From: Candidatus Saccharibacteria bacterium
GTDB lineage: Bacteria > Patescibacteriota > Saccharimonadia > Saccharimonadales > Saccharimonadaceae
Direction: 5' to 3'
Assembly: GCA_016432585.1 (NCBI GenBank)
Contig: CP066696.1
Span: 248,001-312,000 of the forward strand
Length of the DNA stretch: 64,000 nucleotides
Shown one piece after another: positions 44,721 through 56,679 of the stretch. How positions within the stretch are numbered: the stretch's first letter is position 1; each line of letters opens with the position of its first letter. The translations under genes and the position numbers were made by a program. The notes under the pieces were generated by a model. It was not told the origin of the DNA. It searched no databases and worked only from the letters and a program-made list of their open reading frames with translations.

Positions 44721-45404
44721 ATGATTGATTTACAGAACTTCTGGAATAAGAATAGCGCGCGCATACCTGATGATAAAGGCCATTCACTTTATGCTGCCGA
44801 AAAAGAGCAGGACTTCCCTAAAGCAGCAAAAGTATGCGATCTGGGAGGCGGAACGGGTACAGATAGTATTTATTTTATCGAGAAAGGGCATGATGTTGTT
44901 CTTGTTGACATCGCCGATGAGCCATTAGAAAAAGCATTTGTCCGAGCGAGCGAGCTTGGCGTAGCTGATAAGCTGAAGACGGTTCAGTGTGACTTTAGTT
45001 ACGGCAAATTACCGCTAGACGATGACACATTCGATGTCGTGTATTCTCGTTTGGCGTTGCATTACTTTGAGTCTGAAGTACTCGCTCGCTTGTTTGCAGA
45101 AATATACAGGATTCTGCGTAAAAACGGGAAGACATACCTTACGCTTAAATCGCCTGATGATGCGGTCGAAATGGAATTTTTAGCAACTACCGCCACCGAA
45201 CAAGAAGAAGGTGTATTTAATGAGGATGGCCGTCTTAAGACCCGCTACACGATCGAGCGCCTTGAAAAAATACTTGCCGATGCCGGTATTCCCACCGAGA
45301 GCTTTAAGGTCGTTGCTTACACCGAAAAACTAGGTAATAGCAATGATATAGTGAAATCTGGCGTCGATACGTTTGTGGTAAATCAAGTAATTATCACAAA
45401 ATAA
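44721..45404 (+). CDS. SAM-dependent class I methyltransferase
   Basis: Rossmann-fold methyltransferase of the Methyltransf_11 type. The SAM motif is VCDLGGGTGTDSIYFIEKGH (about 33), with VDIADEPLEKA (acidic loop) and DDTFDVVYSRLALHYFESE (motif IV region); the substrate is unknown. The start at 44721 is chosen from the -10 box at 44708. A frame-matched ATG at 44694 just behind a GGAGGTGAT sequence is an alternative giving nine extra residues. At 227 residues the fold is complete. Convergent with the unknown gene at 45410. Confidence 0.82.
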   Translation: MIDLQNFWNKNSARIPDDKGHSLYAAEKEQDFPKAAKVCDLGGGTGTDSIYFIEKGHDVVLVDIADEPLEKAFVRASELGVADKLKTVQCDFSYGKLPLDDDTFDVVYSRLALHYFESEVLARLFAEIYRILRKNGKTYLTLKSPDDAVEMEFLATTATEQEEGVFNEDGRLKTRYTIERLEKILADAGIPTESFKVVAYTEKLGNSNDIVKSGVDTFVVNQVIITK

Positions 45405-45409
45405 ACGGT

Positions 45410-45712
45410 CTAAGTCTCTGTAAGATTGTCAGCAAGATCATCGAGCAGGGCATCTACTTCGTCTGATGCAACCGATTCCATTCCTTTGATGGTGGGAATC
45501 GTTTTGTGTAAGATAGTATCTCGCACTAGAATCATCTCGCGCTCATCTAAATCGTCTAAAGATAGATTTCCAAGATTGTTCTCATCAATTTCTTGAAGCA
45601 ATTTTTTAAGACGGGCATCGGCAATATGCCCTGCCGTCGTCGTTATGATTAAGTAACCGAGCGAATTTCCAGCGCTCCAAAATTTATTCTTGTAGTAAAT
45701 AGATACTGCCAT
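45410..45712 (-). CDS. Unknown acidic protein (100 aa)
   Basis: Not recognised. It begins MAVSIYYKNKFWSAGNSLGY and continues with an acidic helical region (DENNLGNLSLDDLDEREMIL, then SDEVDALLDDLADNLTE). No membrane helix or Cys. The predicted fold is a short beta sheet followed by helices. On the minus strand TATACT (45726-45721) lies 8 bases before the ATG, fitting the leaderless pattern of nearby genes. Confidence 0.6.
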   Translation of the reverse strand: MAVSIYYKNKFWSAGNSLGYLIITTTAGHIADARLKKLLQEIDENNLGNLSLDDLDEREMILVRDTILHKTIPTIKGMESVASDEVDALLDDLADNLTET

Positions 45713-45860
45713 GTGAGATCAGTATAGCGAGGATAAGGGATTTGTGAAAGATGGTGGGCTGACATTTGCCATGATTTGTCTCACACATTCCTTTACAAAA
45801 AACCATCAATTGTCGATAATAGAGAAAAGCATAACCGCAGCAACGAAAGACAATACGACC

Positions 45861-47165
45861 ATGGCTCGACTTCCACAACCTGGTTCCGATAGTGACGTTT
45901 GGGGCGATATCCTGAACGAATATCTGAGTGTGGCGCATGCCTCTGACGGCTCGCTTAAATCGGGGATATCTGCCGATAAGCTGGTTGATGGTTCGACGAA
46001 CAAGGTGTTTACTGCGGCGAATGAAACAACGCTAGCTTCGCTTGCGCCCGTTGCGACTTCTGGCGCGTACAGCGACCTAACAGGCAAGCCAGCAACGGCA
46101 AATCCAACACTTATTATTGCCGATGACGCACCAGCTAGCTGGAAGCTTGCCGCGGGTGTGCAACTCGATGGTACAGATGATGCCGCAGCGCTAACGACTG
46201 CCATAAATAATGGCCCCGTTGTGTTATCGCCAGGCACATTTACGCTTAACGAGCCTATTAGCGTTACGGCGACAAATCCACAACTTGTCGGCCAAGGGTG
46301 GTCGAGCGTGCTAAAAATCGCCGACGGAACAAACGACTGGGCTATGATTTTTACGCCGGGAGGCGATGGTGTTCGTGGACTTTTTGCAAACTTTACAATA
46401 GATGGTAACTCAACCAACCAAACGGCCGGCGGGGGGATTCATGCCCGCGGCGCCGTGCAATCGGAATTTCACTTCATTCATTTTCTAAATTGCTACGATG
46501 CTGGGCTGTGGCTGGCTGCCTTTCCAGATGCTGCATTTGGCCATCATAACAAAGTAACTTCGTGTCTATTCGATGCAACGATTGCGTCTCCTGGGATTGG
46601 CCGGGGAATGCTTGTCACGAGCAACGACGAAAACTATGTTCGTTCCGAATTTCAATTTTTGGGCGGTACTGGCTCGCCTACGTATGCAGTACGAGATATG
46701 AGTGGTCTCAACACCTATCACGCAAGTGTATTTGTGGGTGGGCGCAATGATATGGGCGGTATTGAACTGCGCGACGGTCAAAGATCGAAGGTGGTAAATT
46801 GTTCGTTCGATGGTGTCAGCGGAACGAACGTCTTTGTCGCTTCGTCTTCAGCGCATATTATCAATGACAATATGTTTACATCTGTGGCCGATCAAGCAGC
46901 GAGCGCGGGAACATATTCTGGAATTCGCCTAGAATTTGCCGTTACAGAGTGTGTCGTGACAGGAAATATCCTCGAGACATCTGGCACGGCAGGCAGAACT
47001 CACAGTTTGATCCGCGAAGATGGCTCGGGTGGTACGGGCATAAATATCGTCAAGCATAACGTGCTGCGACAGTCGGGTTCAGGGACGCCTTCGTTCGGCT
47101 TTACGGATATGTCGGGAACGGGTTCGTTGGTTGCCGATAATGCAATAAACGGTACTATCGTTTAG
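45861..47165 (+). CDS. Tail-spike-like right-handed beta-helix surface protein
   Basis: The N-terminal module MARLPQPGSDSDVWGDILNE, then YLSVAHASDGSLK, is nearly the same as in the protein at 57375. A collagen/tail-fibre-like linker follows (ASLAPVATSGAYSDLTGKPA), then a pectate-lyase-like beta-helix from about residue 95 (LDGTDDAAALTTAINNGPVV, LVGQGWSSVLKIADG) to the end, with repeated short Asn/Gly/Val rungs. Such architecture is typical of phage tail spikes and glycan-binding surface proteins. The start at 45861 matches the module; the frame extends upstream without a better site. No secretion signal is obvious. 434 residues. Confidence 0.75.
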   Translation: MARLPQPGSDSDVWGDILNEYLSVAHASDGSLKSGISADKLVDGSTNKVFTAANETTLASLAPVATSGAYSDLTGKPATANPTLIIADDAPASWKLAAGVQLDGTDDAAALTTAINNGPVVLSPGTFTLNEPISVTATNPQLVGQGWSSVLKIADGTNDWAMIFTPGGDGVRGLFANFTIDGNSTNQTAGGGIHARGAVQSEFHFIHFLNCYDAGLWLAAFPDAAFGHHNKVTSCLFDATIASPGIGRGMLVTSNDENYVRSEFQFLGGTGSPTYAVRDMSGLNTYHASVFVGGRNDMGGIELRDGQRSKVVNCSFDGVSGTNVFVASSSAHIINDNMFTSVADQAASAGTYSGIRLEFAVTECVVTGNILETSGTAGRTHSLIREDGSGGTGINIVKHNVLRQSGSGTPSFGFTDMSGTGSLVADNAINGTIV

Positions 47166-47315
47166 TTGAAGTAGTAACTACCAAAGGCGCGTAACGGCGT
47201 CTTTTTAAGTTTACTTTCAGCAGATATTGACATAAGCGCAATATTGTGATAGTATAATATGTAGTATCAATGAAGGCTTGTGAGAGGGCCGACAGAGAGT
47301 TATACGGAGGAATTT

Positions 47316-48029
47316 ATGACTACAACGAAACTAGTTCTTAGTGCAGCTATCATAGGCGTTGTTGTAATGGCAACATTTGCAACGACAGCATTTGCTTGGC
47401 ATCCAAAGGGTGTTATTACCAAAAAAGTTCAGAATGTTACATCTAGTAGTGTTCTTAGCGAGGCCGACACGGCAGCTCAGGCTGTTGCGGCAAAACCAGG
47501 GGACACCTTAAAGTACGTGATTGAAATCCGTAATGATGGCGCACCCGACAGCAAAGGCTATAACGACATGGCAAAGACTGTTATGACCGATACGCTTCCT
47601 GCGGGTATTGAGCTTATCAGTAATCCTGCCCAGCGCACGATTACCGAAAACATCGGTCTTATAAAGCCAGGCCAAAAGGTCACTAAAGAGTATCTTGTTA
47701 AGGTAACGAGCAAAACCGACGGTTCAATTACCAATACAGCTTGTTTTACGGGTGATAGTACTGTTAACGACAGCCCACAAAAAGGCTGTAACCCTGCCGT
47801 AGTGACCGTCACTGTTCCCGAGGAGCCTAAAACTCCCGAGGTGCCTGTGGTTGTGACAAAGCCAAAAACTCCTGCAACTCCTGTTGCAATGCCTGCCGAA
47901 CTACCTAAAACTGGTGCCGGCGAGGATATGCTTGTGAGCGTCTTTGCTCTTGGTATTGTAAGCTACCTTGCGTACCGATTTATCCAGTCGAAGCGCGAAC
48001 TTACGAATGCTCAGTTGAACGTTCGATAG
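47316..48029 (+). CDS. LPxTG-anchored surface protein with DUF11-like domain
   Basis: The signal peptide (residues 1-26) ends in TTAFA. One DUF11-type beta-sandwich domain covers about 30-160 (AKPGDTLKYVIEIRNDGAPD, MTDTLPAGIELIS) with a Cys pair (TACFTGDS..KGCNPAV). A Pro-rich stalk leads to AELPKTGAGED, a hydrophobic helix and a basic tail, the classic sortase signal. The start at 47316 follows ACGGAGG; an earlier in-frame ATG lacks such a site. A sortase is required but not in this window. A terminator follows. Confidence 0.85.
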   Translation: MTTTKLVLSAAIIGVVVMATFATTAFAWHPKGVITKKVQNVTSSSVLSEADTAAQAVAAKPGDTLKYVIEIRNDGAPDSKGYNDMAKTVMTDTLPAGIELISNPAQRTITENIGLIKPGQKVTKEYLVKVTSKTDGSITNTACFTGDSTVNDSPQKGCNPAVVTVTVPEEPKTPEVPVVVTKPKTPATPVAMPAELPKTGAGEDMLVSVFALGIVSYLAYRFIQSKRELTNAQLNVR

Positions 48030-48044
48030 TAATTGAGCGCACGA

Positions 48045-48078
48045 AAAAACCGCCGACAGCATTGCTTCGGCGGTTTTT
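48045..48078 (+). terminator. Terminator of the LPxTG gene
   Basis: AAAAACCGCCGA (48045-48056) pairs with TCGGCGGTTTTT (48067-48078) around CAGCATTGCT. Confidence 0.92.
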
Positions 48079-48129
48079 ATTTACAGATGTTAGAGTATAT
48101 CGGATAAATTTTGCTATAATGTCAGAGAC

Positions 48130-48203
48130 GGCGCGTTGACGGAACGGTTACGTGGAGGTCTGCAAAACCTTTTAAATGGGTTCGACTCCCATACGTGCCT
48201 CCA
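48130..48203 (+). tRNA. tRNA-Cys (GCA)
   Basis: Acceptor stem GGCGCGT/ACGTGCC (one G-T pair), discriminator T, CCA encoded. The anticodon loop CTGCAAA between GAGGT and ACCTT gives GCA. T-arm GGGTTCGACTCCC. A TATAAT lies at 48115-48120, shortly before the 5' end. Confidence 0.95.
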
Positions 48204-48211
48204 TACCAAAT

Positions 48212-48299
48212 GCGCGGATGGTGGAATTTGGTAGACACGAGAGACTTAAAATCTCTTGGCCTTACGGTCGTGCGGGTTCAAGTCCCGCTCTGCGCACCA
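48212..48299 (+). tRNA. tRNA-Leu (TAA)
   Basis: Acceptor stem GCGCGGA/TCTGCGC, discriminator A, CCA encoded. The stem AGAGA/TCTCT holds the loop CTTAAAA, giving anticodon TAA. Long variable arm TGGCCTTACGGTCG. It lies 8 bases after tRNA-Cys, so the two are probably cut from one transcript. Confidence 0.95.
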
Positions 48300-48301
48300 G
48301 T

Positions 48302-48332
48302 AAAAAAACAGATTGTAACGGTCTGTTTTTTT
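48302..48332. terminator. Terminator after the tRNA pair and otsA
   Basis: AAAAAAACAGA (48302-48312) pairs with TCTGTTTTTTT (48322-48332), usable from both strands. It overlaps the otsA stop codon. Confidence 0.88.
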
Positions 48333-49677
48333 ACTTTTCTAGTGCTTTTATAAAATCATTTGCCCATTTGGTGACGTGGTGGGTTTTTACATTATGGCGC
48401 AGTTTTTTCCATCGGACTGCTTTTTCGTGGGCAGGCATTTTTATTGCTGCTAACAGAGCGGCATGAGCTGCTGCGACATCTTCGGGCGGAATAATAATGG
48501 CATCTTGCAACTGTTCGGCGGCGCCCATGGTGTCGCTGATAATCAACACGCCAGGATCCCGGCGAGCGGCTACGTATTCTTTGGCGATAAGATTCATGCC
48601 GTCGGCAACAGGAACGTTAAAATGGATGTCCGATGCACGGTACCATGCGGCCAGCTCCTCAAGCCCCATGTTTTCGTAGGTATAGTCAATCGGCTGCCAG
48701 GTTTTTGTGCCGTACTTTTTATTTATTTTCTGCACGAGCGCTTCGATCTCGTTCTTAAGGGAACGATACTCGAGCACTGATTCTCGTGAGGGCGCGACAT
48801 TTAGGCGGTACAGCAGGGATTCGCGTTCTGGATACTCCGCAATAAGCGCTTCGAACGCATGTAATTGGTTGCGAACTCCCTTTGTGTAGTCAAGCCGGGA
48901 CATCGACAGAATGATCGTTTTGTCTTTGACCTGTTTTTTAATAGACGAGGTTAGTGCCAAGGCGTCCTTAGAATCGTTAAGCGAATCAAAGCTGTCAAAA
49001 TCAATGCCGATAGGAAATGCTTTTATGTCGGCACGACTTTTTTTGATTCCCATGGTTTGTTGAATTTTATGAAGACGAGTAACGTCGCGAGAAACCTGCA
49101 TCCCCAAAATATCTACCGAAAGCAGACTAGAAAGCAGCTCGGCGGCATGGGGCAGTTTTTGAAAATCAACAGCGGTAGGAAGCGGAGTATGGAGAAAAAA
49201 GCCAATCTTGTTTTTAATGCCGCGCCTCGCAAGTTCTGCGGGAAGTAAAATAAGGTGATAATCGTGAATCCAGATGCGATCACTTGGCTGCAAGATACGT
49301 TCGATGGTGTCGGCAAAGTGTTTGGTAACTTGCTGTACGGCGCTCCACTGCTCCTCTGTGAACGGTGTTGTTGCGGCGAGCCCGTGTGCTACTGGCCACA
49401 AAATGCCGTTTGCGAACATATCGTAATAAAGAGTAATCTCTTCGTCGGTGAGGTTGATCGGCTGTAGGAAAGGGGGTATGTTTAGTGACGCTAATTCTTT
49501 GTCGGTAATATGCCGGCGAAGACCAGTCCATCCCACCCAAAGTGAAGTGTCTTGCTGAAAAAGTGACGCAAGTGCCGTAGCAAGCCCGCCGTTACTACGA
49601 GAAAGAGAAAGCCCATCGCTCGTTTCTACGACGCTAACGGGAAGCCTGTTGGACGCGACAATAAGCCGTGAGACCAT
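48331..49677 (-). CDS. otsA: Trehalose-6-phosphate synthase (GT20)
   Basis: Transfers glucose from a nucleotide sugar to glucose-6-phosphate. Motifs: IVASNRLPV at the N-terminus, SNGGLATAL (the glucose-6-phosphate loop), WVGW, IWIHDYHLILLPAELAR, FFLHTPLPT, SRLDYTKGV and DGMNLIAKEYVAAR. At 448 residues it is a single-domain bacterial OtsA. Divergent from otsB with 35 bases between. The C-terminal region (TIIIPPEDVAAAHAALL) is normal. A trehalase lies at 62414. Confidence 0.95.
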   Translation of the reverse strand: MVSRLIVASNRLPVSVVETSDGLSLSRSNGGLATALASLFQQDTSLWVGWTGLRRHITDKELASLNIPPFLQPINLTDEEITLYYDMFANGILWPVAHGLAATTPFTEEQWSAVQQVTKHFADTIERILQPSDRIWIHDYHLILLPAELARRGIKNKIGFFLHTPLPTAVDFQKLPHAAELLSSLLSVDILGMQVSRDVTRLHKIQQTMGIKKSRADIKAFPIGIDFDSFDSLNDSKDALALTSSIKKQVKDKTIILSMSRLDYTKGVRNQLHAFEALIAEYPERESLLYRLNVAPSRESVLEYRSLKNEIEALVQKINKKYGTKTWQPIDYTYENMGLEELAAWYRASDIHFNVPVADGMNLIAKEYVAARRDPGVLIISDTMGAAEQLQDAIIIPPEDVAAAHAALLAAIKMPAHEKAVRWKKLRHNVKTHHVTKWANDFIKALEK

Positions 49678-49712
49678 ATGCTTCTACTCTAGCATGACTT
49701 ATACTAAAAAGT

Positions 49713-50444
49713 ATGAAAATCACCGCCATTACAGATGCGTATAGGCGATCAAATCGCCGACTATTATTGCTTGATTACGACGGAGTGCTGGCGCCGATTA
49801 TGCCAACCCCCGAAGAGGCTGCGCCAACCGATCAGACACACGCAATGCTTGAAAAGCTAACGGCTGATACGCGCAATACCTGTGTTATTGTAAGTGGCCG
49901 GCCGCGTGCAACCCTTGAGGAATGGTTAGGGCAATATCCGGTTGCATTTGCGGCCGAGCATGGCCTATGGCGCAAAGAACAGGGCGGTGAGTGGAAAGAG
50001 GCGCTTGAGGTTAAAACCGACTGGAAACAGTCAGTTACTGAAATAATGGAGGGTATAGAAAGTGAACTGCCAGGCTCGTTCGTAGAGGAAAAGCACGCCG
50101 GCCTTGCGTTTCACTATCGTAAGGCGGCGAATCCAGAGCTGCAAGTCGAAGAGCTTATCAGATTGCTGACACCTGTTGCGAATACAGAAAGGCTGCGGAT
50201 AATGCACGGCAAAAAGGTTGTGGAGGTGGTGCCGGCTGGTGTCGATAAGGGCACGGCCTCGCTGTATTGGCTAAAGGGTGATTATGATTTTATTTTGGCA
50301 GTAGGCGACGATACGACAGACGAAGCGCTGTTTAGTATTTTGCCATCAGATGCCTATTCGCTAAAGATTGGTGAGGGTGACACGGCTGCGTCCCATAGGC
50401 TAGATACCCAGGCGGAGTTTGTCGATTTTATTACTAAATTGTGA
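49713..50444 (+). CDS. otsB: Trehalose-6-phosphate phosphatase
   Basis: HAD-family phosphatase that completes trehalose synthesis. HAD motif I LLLDYDGVLAPI (Asp nucleophile and acid/base Asp, about 21-23), motif II VIVSGRPR, the trehalose-binding FAAEHGLWRK, motif III Lys in VPAGVDKGTA, and motif IV AVGDDTTDEALF. At 243 residues it is normal. TATACT (49700-49705) lies 7 bases before the ATG. Confidence 0.95.
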   Translation: MKITAITDAYRRSNRRLLLLDYDGVLAPIMPTPEEAAPTDQTHAMLEKLTADTRNTCVIVSGRPRATLEEWLGQYPVAFAAEHGLWRKEQGGEWKEALEVKTDWKQSVTEIMEGIESELPGSFVEEKHAGLAFHYRKAANPELQVEELIRLLTPVANTERLRIMHGKKVVEVVPAGVDKGTASLYWLKGDYDFILAVGDDTTDEALFSILPSDAYSLKIGEGDTAASHRLDTQAEFVDFITKL

Positions 50445-50526
50445 TGCAGGATTCTAGAGGTTTTTTACGAAAAATGGTATAATGAAGGCACAATAGAACT
50501 ACGAAATATAAGGGGAATATAAGAAA

Positions 50527-51090
50527 ATGGAAGCAGTATGGATCATTCTGGCGATTGTTGTCGTCTTGGGGCTGTTCTTGTGGGTCACATATAACGGGCT
50601 GGTAAAACTCAAAATCCGTGTTGATGAAGCATGGAGCGACATTACCGTTCAACTAAAGCGTCGTCTCGACCTTATTCCAAACCTTGTTAACAGTGTTAAG
50701 GGTTACGCTGCGCATGAGTCTGGTGTATTTGAAAAGGTTACCGAGGCGCGCGCAAATGCGCTTAACGCCCAAGGAAAGGGTGTTAAAGAAACTGCCGCTG
50801 CTGAAAACCAATTTGAAGGCGCTCTTAAGAGTCTCTTTGCGGTCGCCGAGGCATACCCAGACCTAAAAGCGAACCAAAACTTCCTTCAGCTTCAGCAAGA
50901 ACTTGTTGATACCGAAGATAAAATCCAGGCTTCACGCCGCTTTTACAACGGTGGTGTTCGCGATCTTAATACTAAGATTCAAGTTTTCCCGAACAACATT
51001 TTTGCGGGCATGCTTGGTTTCCACCAGCGCGAATTCTTTGAAGTAGAAGACATGGCGTCTGTCGAGAAGCCAGTCGACGTACAGTTCTAG
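50527..51090 (+). CDS. lemA: LemA family protein
   Basis: One N-terminal helix (about 4-24) followed by a long four-helix region: YNGLVKLKIRVDEAWSDITV, QLKRRLDLIPNLVNSVKGYA, and the C-terminal NTKIQVFPNNIFAGMLGF, all family hallmarks. At 187 residues it is typical. The function of LemA is not established. TATAAT (50475-50480) with a leader of about 40 bases and AAGGGG before the start. It is followed by htpX, a very common pairing. Confidence 0.93.
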   Translation: MEAVWIILAIVVVLGLFLWVTYNGLVKLKIRVDEAWSDITVQLKRRLDLIPNLVNSVKGYAAHESGVFEKVTEARANALNAQGKGVKETAAAENQFEGALKSLFAVAEAYPDLKANQNFLQLQQELVDTEDKIQASRRFYNGGVRDLNTKIQVFPNNIFAGMLGFHQREFFEVEDMASVEKPVDVQF

Positions 51091-51108
51091 GAGTTGTTTT
51101 AGAACGTT

Positions 51109-51981
51109 ATGTATAAAGCAATTGCTGCCAACAAACGTAACACGGTCATTATCATGGCCGTGTTTGTTGGCATTGTTGGGGCTATCGGATGGCTTGTTAG
51201 TTATATGTATGCCGATCAATCAATCGCCTTTTGGGTGATTGGTGTTGCACTGGTATACGCACTTATTCAGTATTTTCTAGCAAGCAAGTTGGCCGTGGCA
51301 ATGTCGGGTGCGCACGAGATTGAAAAACGCGACAACCCACGTCTTTACCGGATCGTGGAGAATCTTACGATTGCCACGGGAATGCCGATGCCAAAGGTGT
51401 ATGTTATCGATGATCCAGCGCCGAACGCGTTTGCGACAGGTCGCGATCCAAAGCATGCAATCGTTGCGGCAACAACAGGTATCATGGAAGTCATGAGCGA
51501 TCGTGAGCTCGAGGCGGTAATGGCGCACGAGATTAGCCATGTCCGCAACTACGATATTCGTGTTAGTATGATTGCCTTTGGCCTTGTGAGCGCTATTGGT
51601 ATCCTTTCAGACATTGCACTTCGTATGTTCTTTTTTAGTGATCGTCGCGAAAATGTAAACCCCGTCGTACTGGTTGTTGGGATTATTCTTATTGTTATTG
51701 CACCGATTATCGCACTGCTTGTGCAAATGGCAATTAGCCGTCAGCGCGAATACCTAGCCGATGCCAGTGGGGTGCTTGCGACCCGCGACAGCGAAGGGCT
51801 TGCGAGTGCGCTTGAAAAGTTGCAACAATACGGCCGACCAATGCAAAAACAGCACACCTCGACTGCCCATCTATTTTTGAATAACCCCCTAAAAACAGGG
51901 TTTTTCAACAAACTGTTCAGTACGCATCCGCCACTCGAAGAGCGTATTGCACGATTACGAAATAACGCGGATAAATTTTAG
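51109..51981 (+). CDS. htpX: Membrane zinc metalloprotease HtpX
   Basis: M48 protease for quality control of membrane proteins. Two N-terminal helices, the zinc motif MAHEISHVRNYD (about residues 140-151), two further helices, and the third-ligand Glu in ISRQREYLADASG (about 213). The C-terminal STHPPLEERIARL is the family ending. At 290 residues it is normal. It lies 18 bases after lemA and 12 before the next gene, forming a likely three-gene operon. Confidence 0.95.
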   Translation: MYKAIAANKRNTVIIMAVFVGIVGAIGWLVSYMYADQSIAFWVIGVALVYALIQYFLASKLAVAMSGAHEIEKRDNPRLYRIVENLTIATGMPMPKVYVIDDPAPNAFATGRDPKHAIVAATTGIMEVMSDRELEAVMAHEISHVRNYDIRVSMIAFGLVSAIGILSDIALRMFFFSDRRENVNPVVLVVGIILIVIAPIIALLVQMAISRQREYLADASGVLATRDSEGLASALEKLQQYGRPMQKQHTSTAHLFLNNPLKTGFFNKLFSTHPPLEERIARLRNNADKF

Positions 51982-51993
51982 TTTGGAGTTTTT

Positions 51994-55096
<3,103 letters not shown>

Positions 55097-55117
55097 CAGA
55101 TAGGGTACAATAAGGGT

Positions 55118-55360
55118 ATGAACGAATTTGCCGACATGCCAACGCTGCCGCTAGGCACGTACGAACACTACAAGGGAAAACGCTACCAGGTTTTGGGGAT
55201 TGGGCGGCACACCGAAGCGAACGAATATTTTGTGGTGTATGCTCCACTTTACGAGCACTCTGGCCAGCCTGATATATGGCTTCGACCGTATGCTATGTTT
55301 ACAAGTAATGTCGAGGTAAACGGCGAGATAATTCCGCGCTTTAAGGCTGTAGAAGTATGA
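55118..55360 (+). CDS. DUF1653 family protein (80 aa)
   Basis: Small beta-rich domain with the family pattern LPLGTYEHYKGKRYQVLGIG, HTEANEYFVVYAPLYE, and WLRPYAMFTSNVEVNGEIIP. The function is unknown. TACAAT (55106-55111) lies 6 bases before the ATG. The stop overlaps the next gene as ATGA, so the protein is translated together with the ITPase. Confidence 0.85.
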   Translation: MNEFADMPTLPLGTYEHYKGKRYQVLGIGRHTEANEYFVVYAPLYEHSGQPDIWLRPYAMFTSNVEVNGEIIPRFKAVEV

Positions 55361-55905
55361 GTGTCGTGTTTATCACCGGCAACCAAGATAAGGCCGATCA
55401 CCTTGCACGTTTGCTGGATTTTCCAATTGAACACACCAAGGTAAATCTCGACGAAATACAATCGCTTTCGCTCGATGAAATCGTGACACATAAAGTAAAA
55501 CAGGCATACGATATTGTCAAAAAGCCGGTGCTTGTTGAGGATGTTTCACTTAGCTTTATGGCGCTTGGTGGACTGCCCGGTCCGTTTGTTAAGTTTTTTG
55601 TGGAGGCTGACAATGGGCTCGAAAAGCTTTGTCGTATGCTCGATTCTTTCGATGACCGCCGCGCACGTGCAGAATGCGTTTTTGGCTATTACGACGGTGT
55701 TACGCTAAAGCTGATGCGTGGCGGTCTAAACGGAACTATCAGCCAGCAGCCCCAAGGCGAAGGCGGCTTTGGATGGGATAAGATCTTTTGTCCAGAAGGG
55801 TACGAAGGGAAGACGCGCGCCGAACTTATCTTGGAACAAAAAGATAAAACATATCAAACGATAAAGCCAATAGCTGAGCTTCGTGATTTTTTGCGCTCAA
55901 TTTGA
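55357..55905 (+). CDS. Non-canonical purine NTP pyrophosphatase (ITPase/RdgB/HAM1-type)
   Basis: Removes ITP, dITP and XTP from nucleotide pools. Motifs: VFITGNQDKADHLARLL at the N-terminus (family T.N..K), VLVEDVSLSFMALGGLPGPF (family EDTGL/F..L.G.PG), and GEGGFGWDKIFCPEG (family GGGFGYDPIF). The order and 182-residue length match eukaryote-like HAM1. It overlaps DUF1653 by four bases, so both may serve nucleotide or RNA base quality. Confidence 0.9.
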   Translation: MSVVFITGNQDKADHLARLLDFPIEHTKVNLDEIQSLSLDEIVTHKVKQAYDIVKKPVLVEDVSLSFMALGGLPGPFVKFFVEADNGLEKLCRMLDSFDDRRARAECVFGYYDGVTLKLMRGGLNGTISQQPQGEGGFGWDKIFCPEGYEGKTRAELILEQKDKTYQTIKPIAELRDFLRSI

Positions 55906-55922
55906 TATAGTAGGGGAACATT

Positions 55923-56633
55923 ATGCGCTATCTTAAGACCGACAAACTCTACTGCTTTTCGCCGCCTATTATGATCGCGACGTTTTTTATTGAGATTATT
56001 TGTGCAATATACGTGCTATTTAAATACAAGGTAGCGCCGATTCCACGACTCGCGGTTATGATTTTAGTTGGGCTCGCAGCGTTCCAGCTAGCCGAATATA
56101 ACGTGTGTGAAGGGGCATGGGGTATGGATAGTCTTATGTGGGCGCGGATAGGTTACGTTGCAATTACGCTGCTGCCACCTCTTGGATTTCATTTAGCGAC
56201 AAAGCTTGCGGGTGAAAAACGCCCAGTTTTAGTAGGGGCTGCCTATGCTAGCGCCGCAGTATTTGCGTTCATATTCTTGTTTGTTGGCCACGGCATGCAA
56301 AGCCAGGCGTGCCTTGGTAACTACGTTATCTTTACGATCGCGCCTTGGGCGACGGCACTTTATTCTATGTACTACTACGGCTGGCTTATGGTGGGCGTAG
56401 GGTACGCATGGAAGGCGGGTAAAACGGTCGCTGCTAATAAGCGTCAGGCCTTGCAAGCACTTGCTATTGGCTATCTTGCGTTTATCGTTCCAACGACTAT
56501 TGCAAATGTGATTGACTCATCTACTATCGCCGGCATTCCATCTATCATGTGTGGCTTTGCCGTTATCTGGGCGATTATTCTTACCACGGTTGTCTTGCCA
56601 AACTATTACAAGCCAGAAGATTCAGCCAAATAA
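55923..56633 (+). CDS. Seven-helix membrane protein of unknown function
   Basis: About seven helices in 236 residues (first PIMIATFFIEIICAIYVLFK, last FAVIWAIILTTVVLPNYYK). The layout resembles the membrane-sensor halves of some histidine kinases (7TM type), but no signalling domain is attached. Cys residues cluster near the extracytoplasmic ends (YCFSPP, NVCEGAWG, QACLGNY), possibly disulfides. It follows the ITPase by 17 bases and ends at a terminator. Confidence 0.6.
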   Translation: MRYLKTDKLYCFSPPIMIATFFIEIICAIYVLFKYKVAPIPRLAVMILVGLAAFQLAEYNVCEGAWGMDSLMWARIGYVAITLLPPLGFHLATKLAGEKRPVLVGAAYASAAVFAFIFLFVGHGMQSQACLGNYVIFTIAPWATALYSMYYYGWLMVGVGYAWKAGKTVAANKRQALQALAIGYLAFIVPTTIANVIDSSTIAGIPSIMCGFAVIWAIILTTVVLPNYYKPEDSAK

Positions 56634-56663
56634 AATACTCCGCTGTTGAAGGCGGAGTATTTT
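56632..56663. terminator. Terminator between the membrane protein and the RRM gene
   Basis: AAAATACTCCGC (56632-56643) pairs with GCGGAGTATTTT (56652-56663) around TGTTGAAG; symmetrical enough for both convergent genes. Confidence 0.9.
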
Positions 56664-56679
56664 ATGTGTGTAGTTAAAA

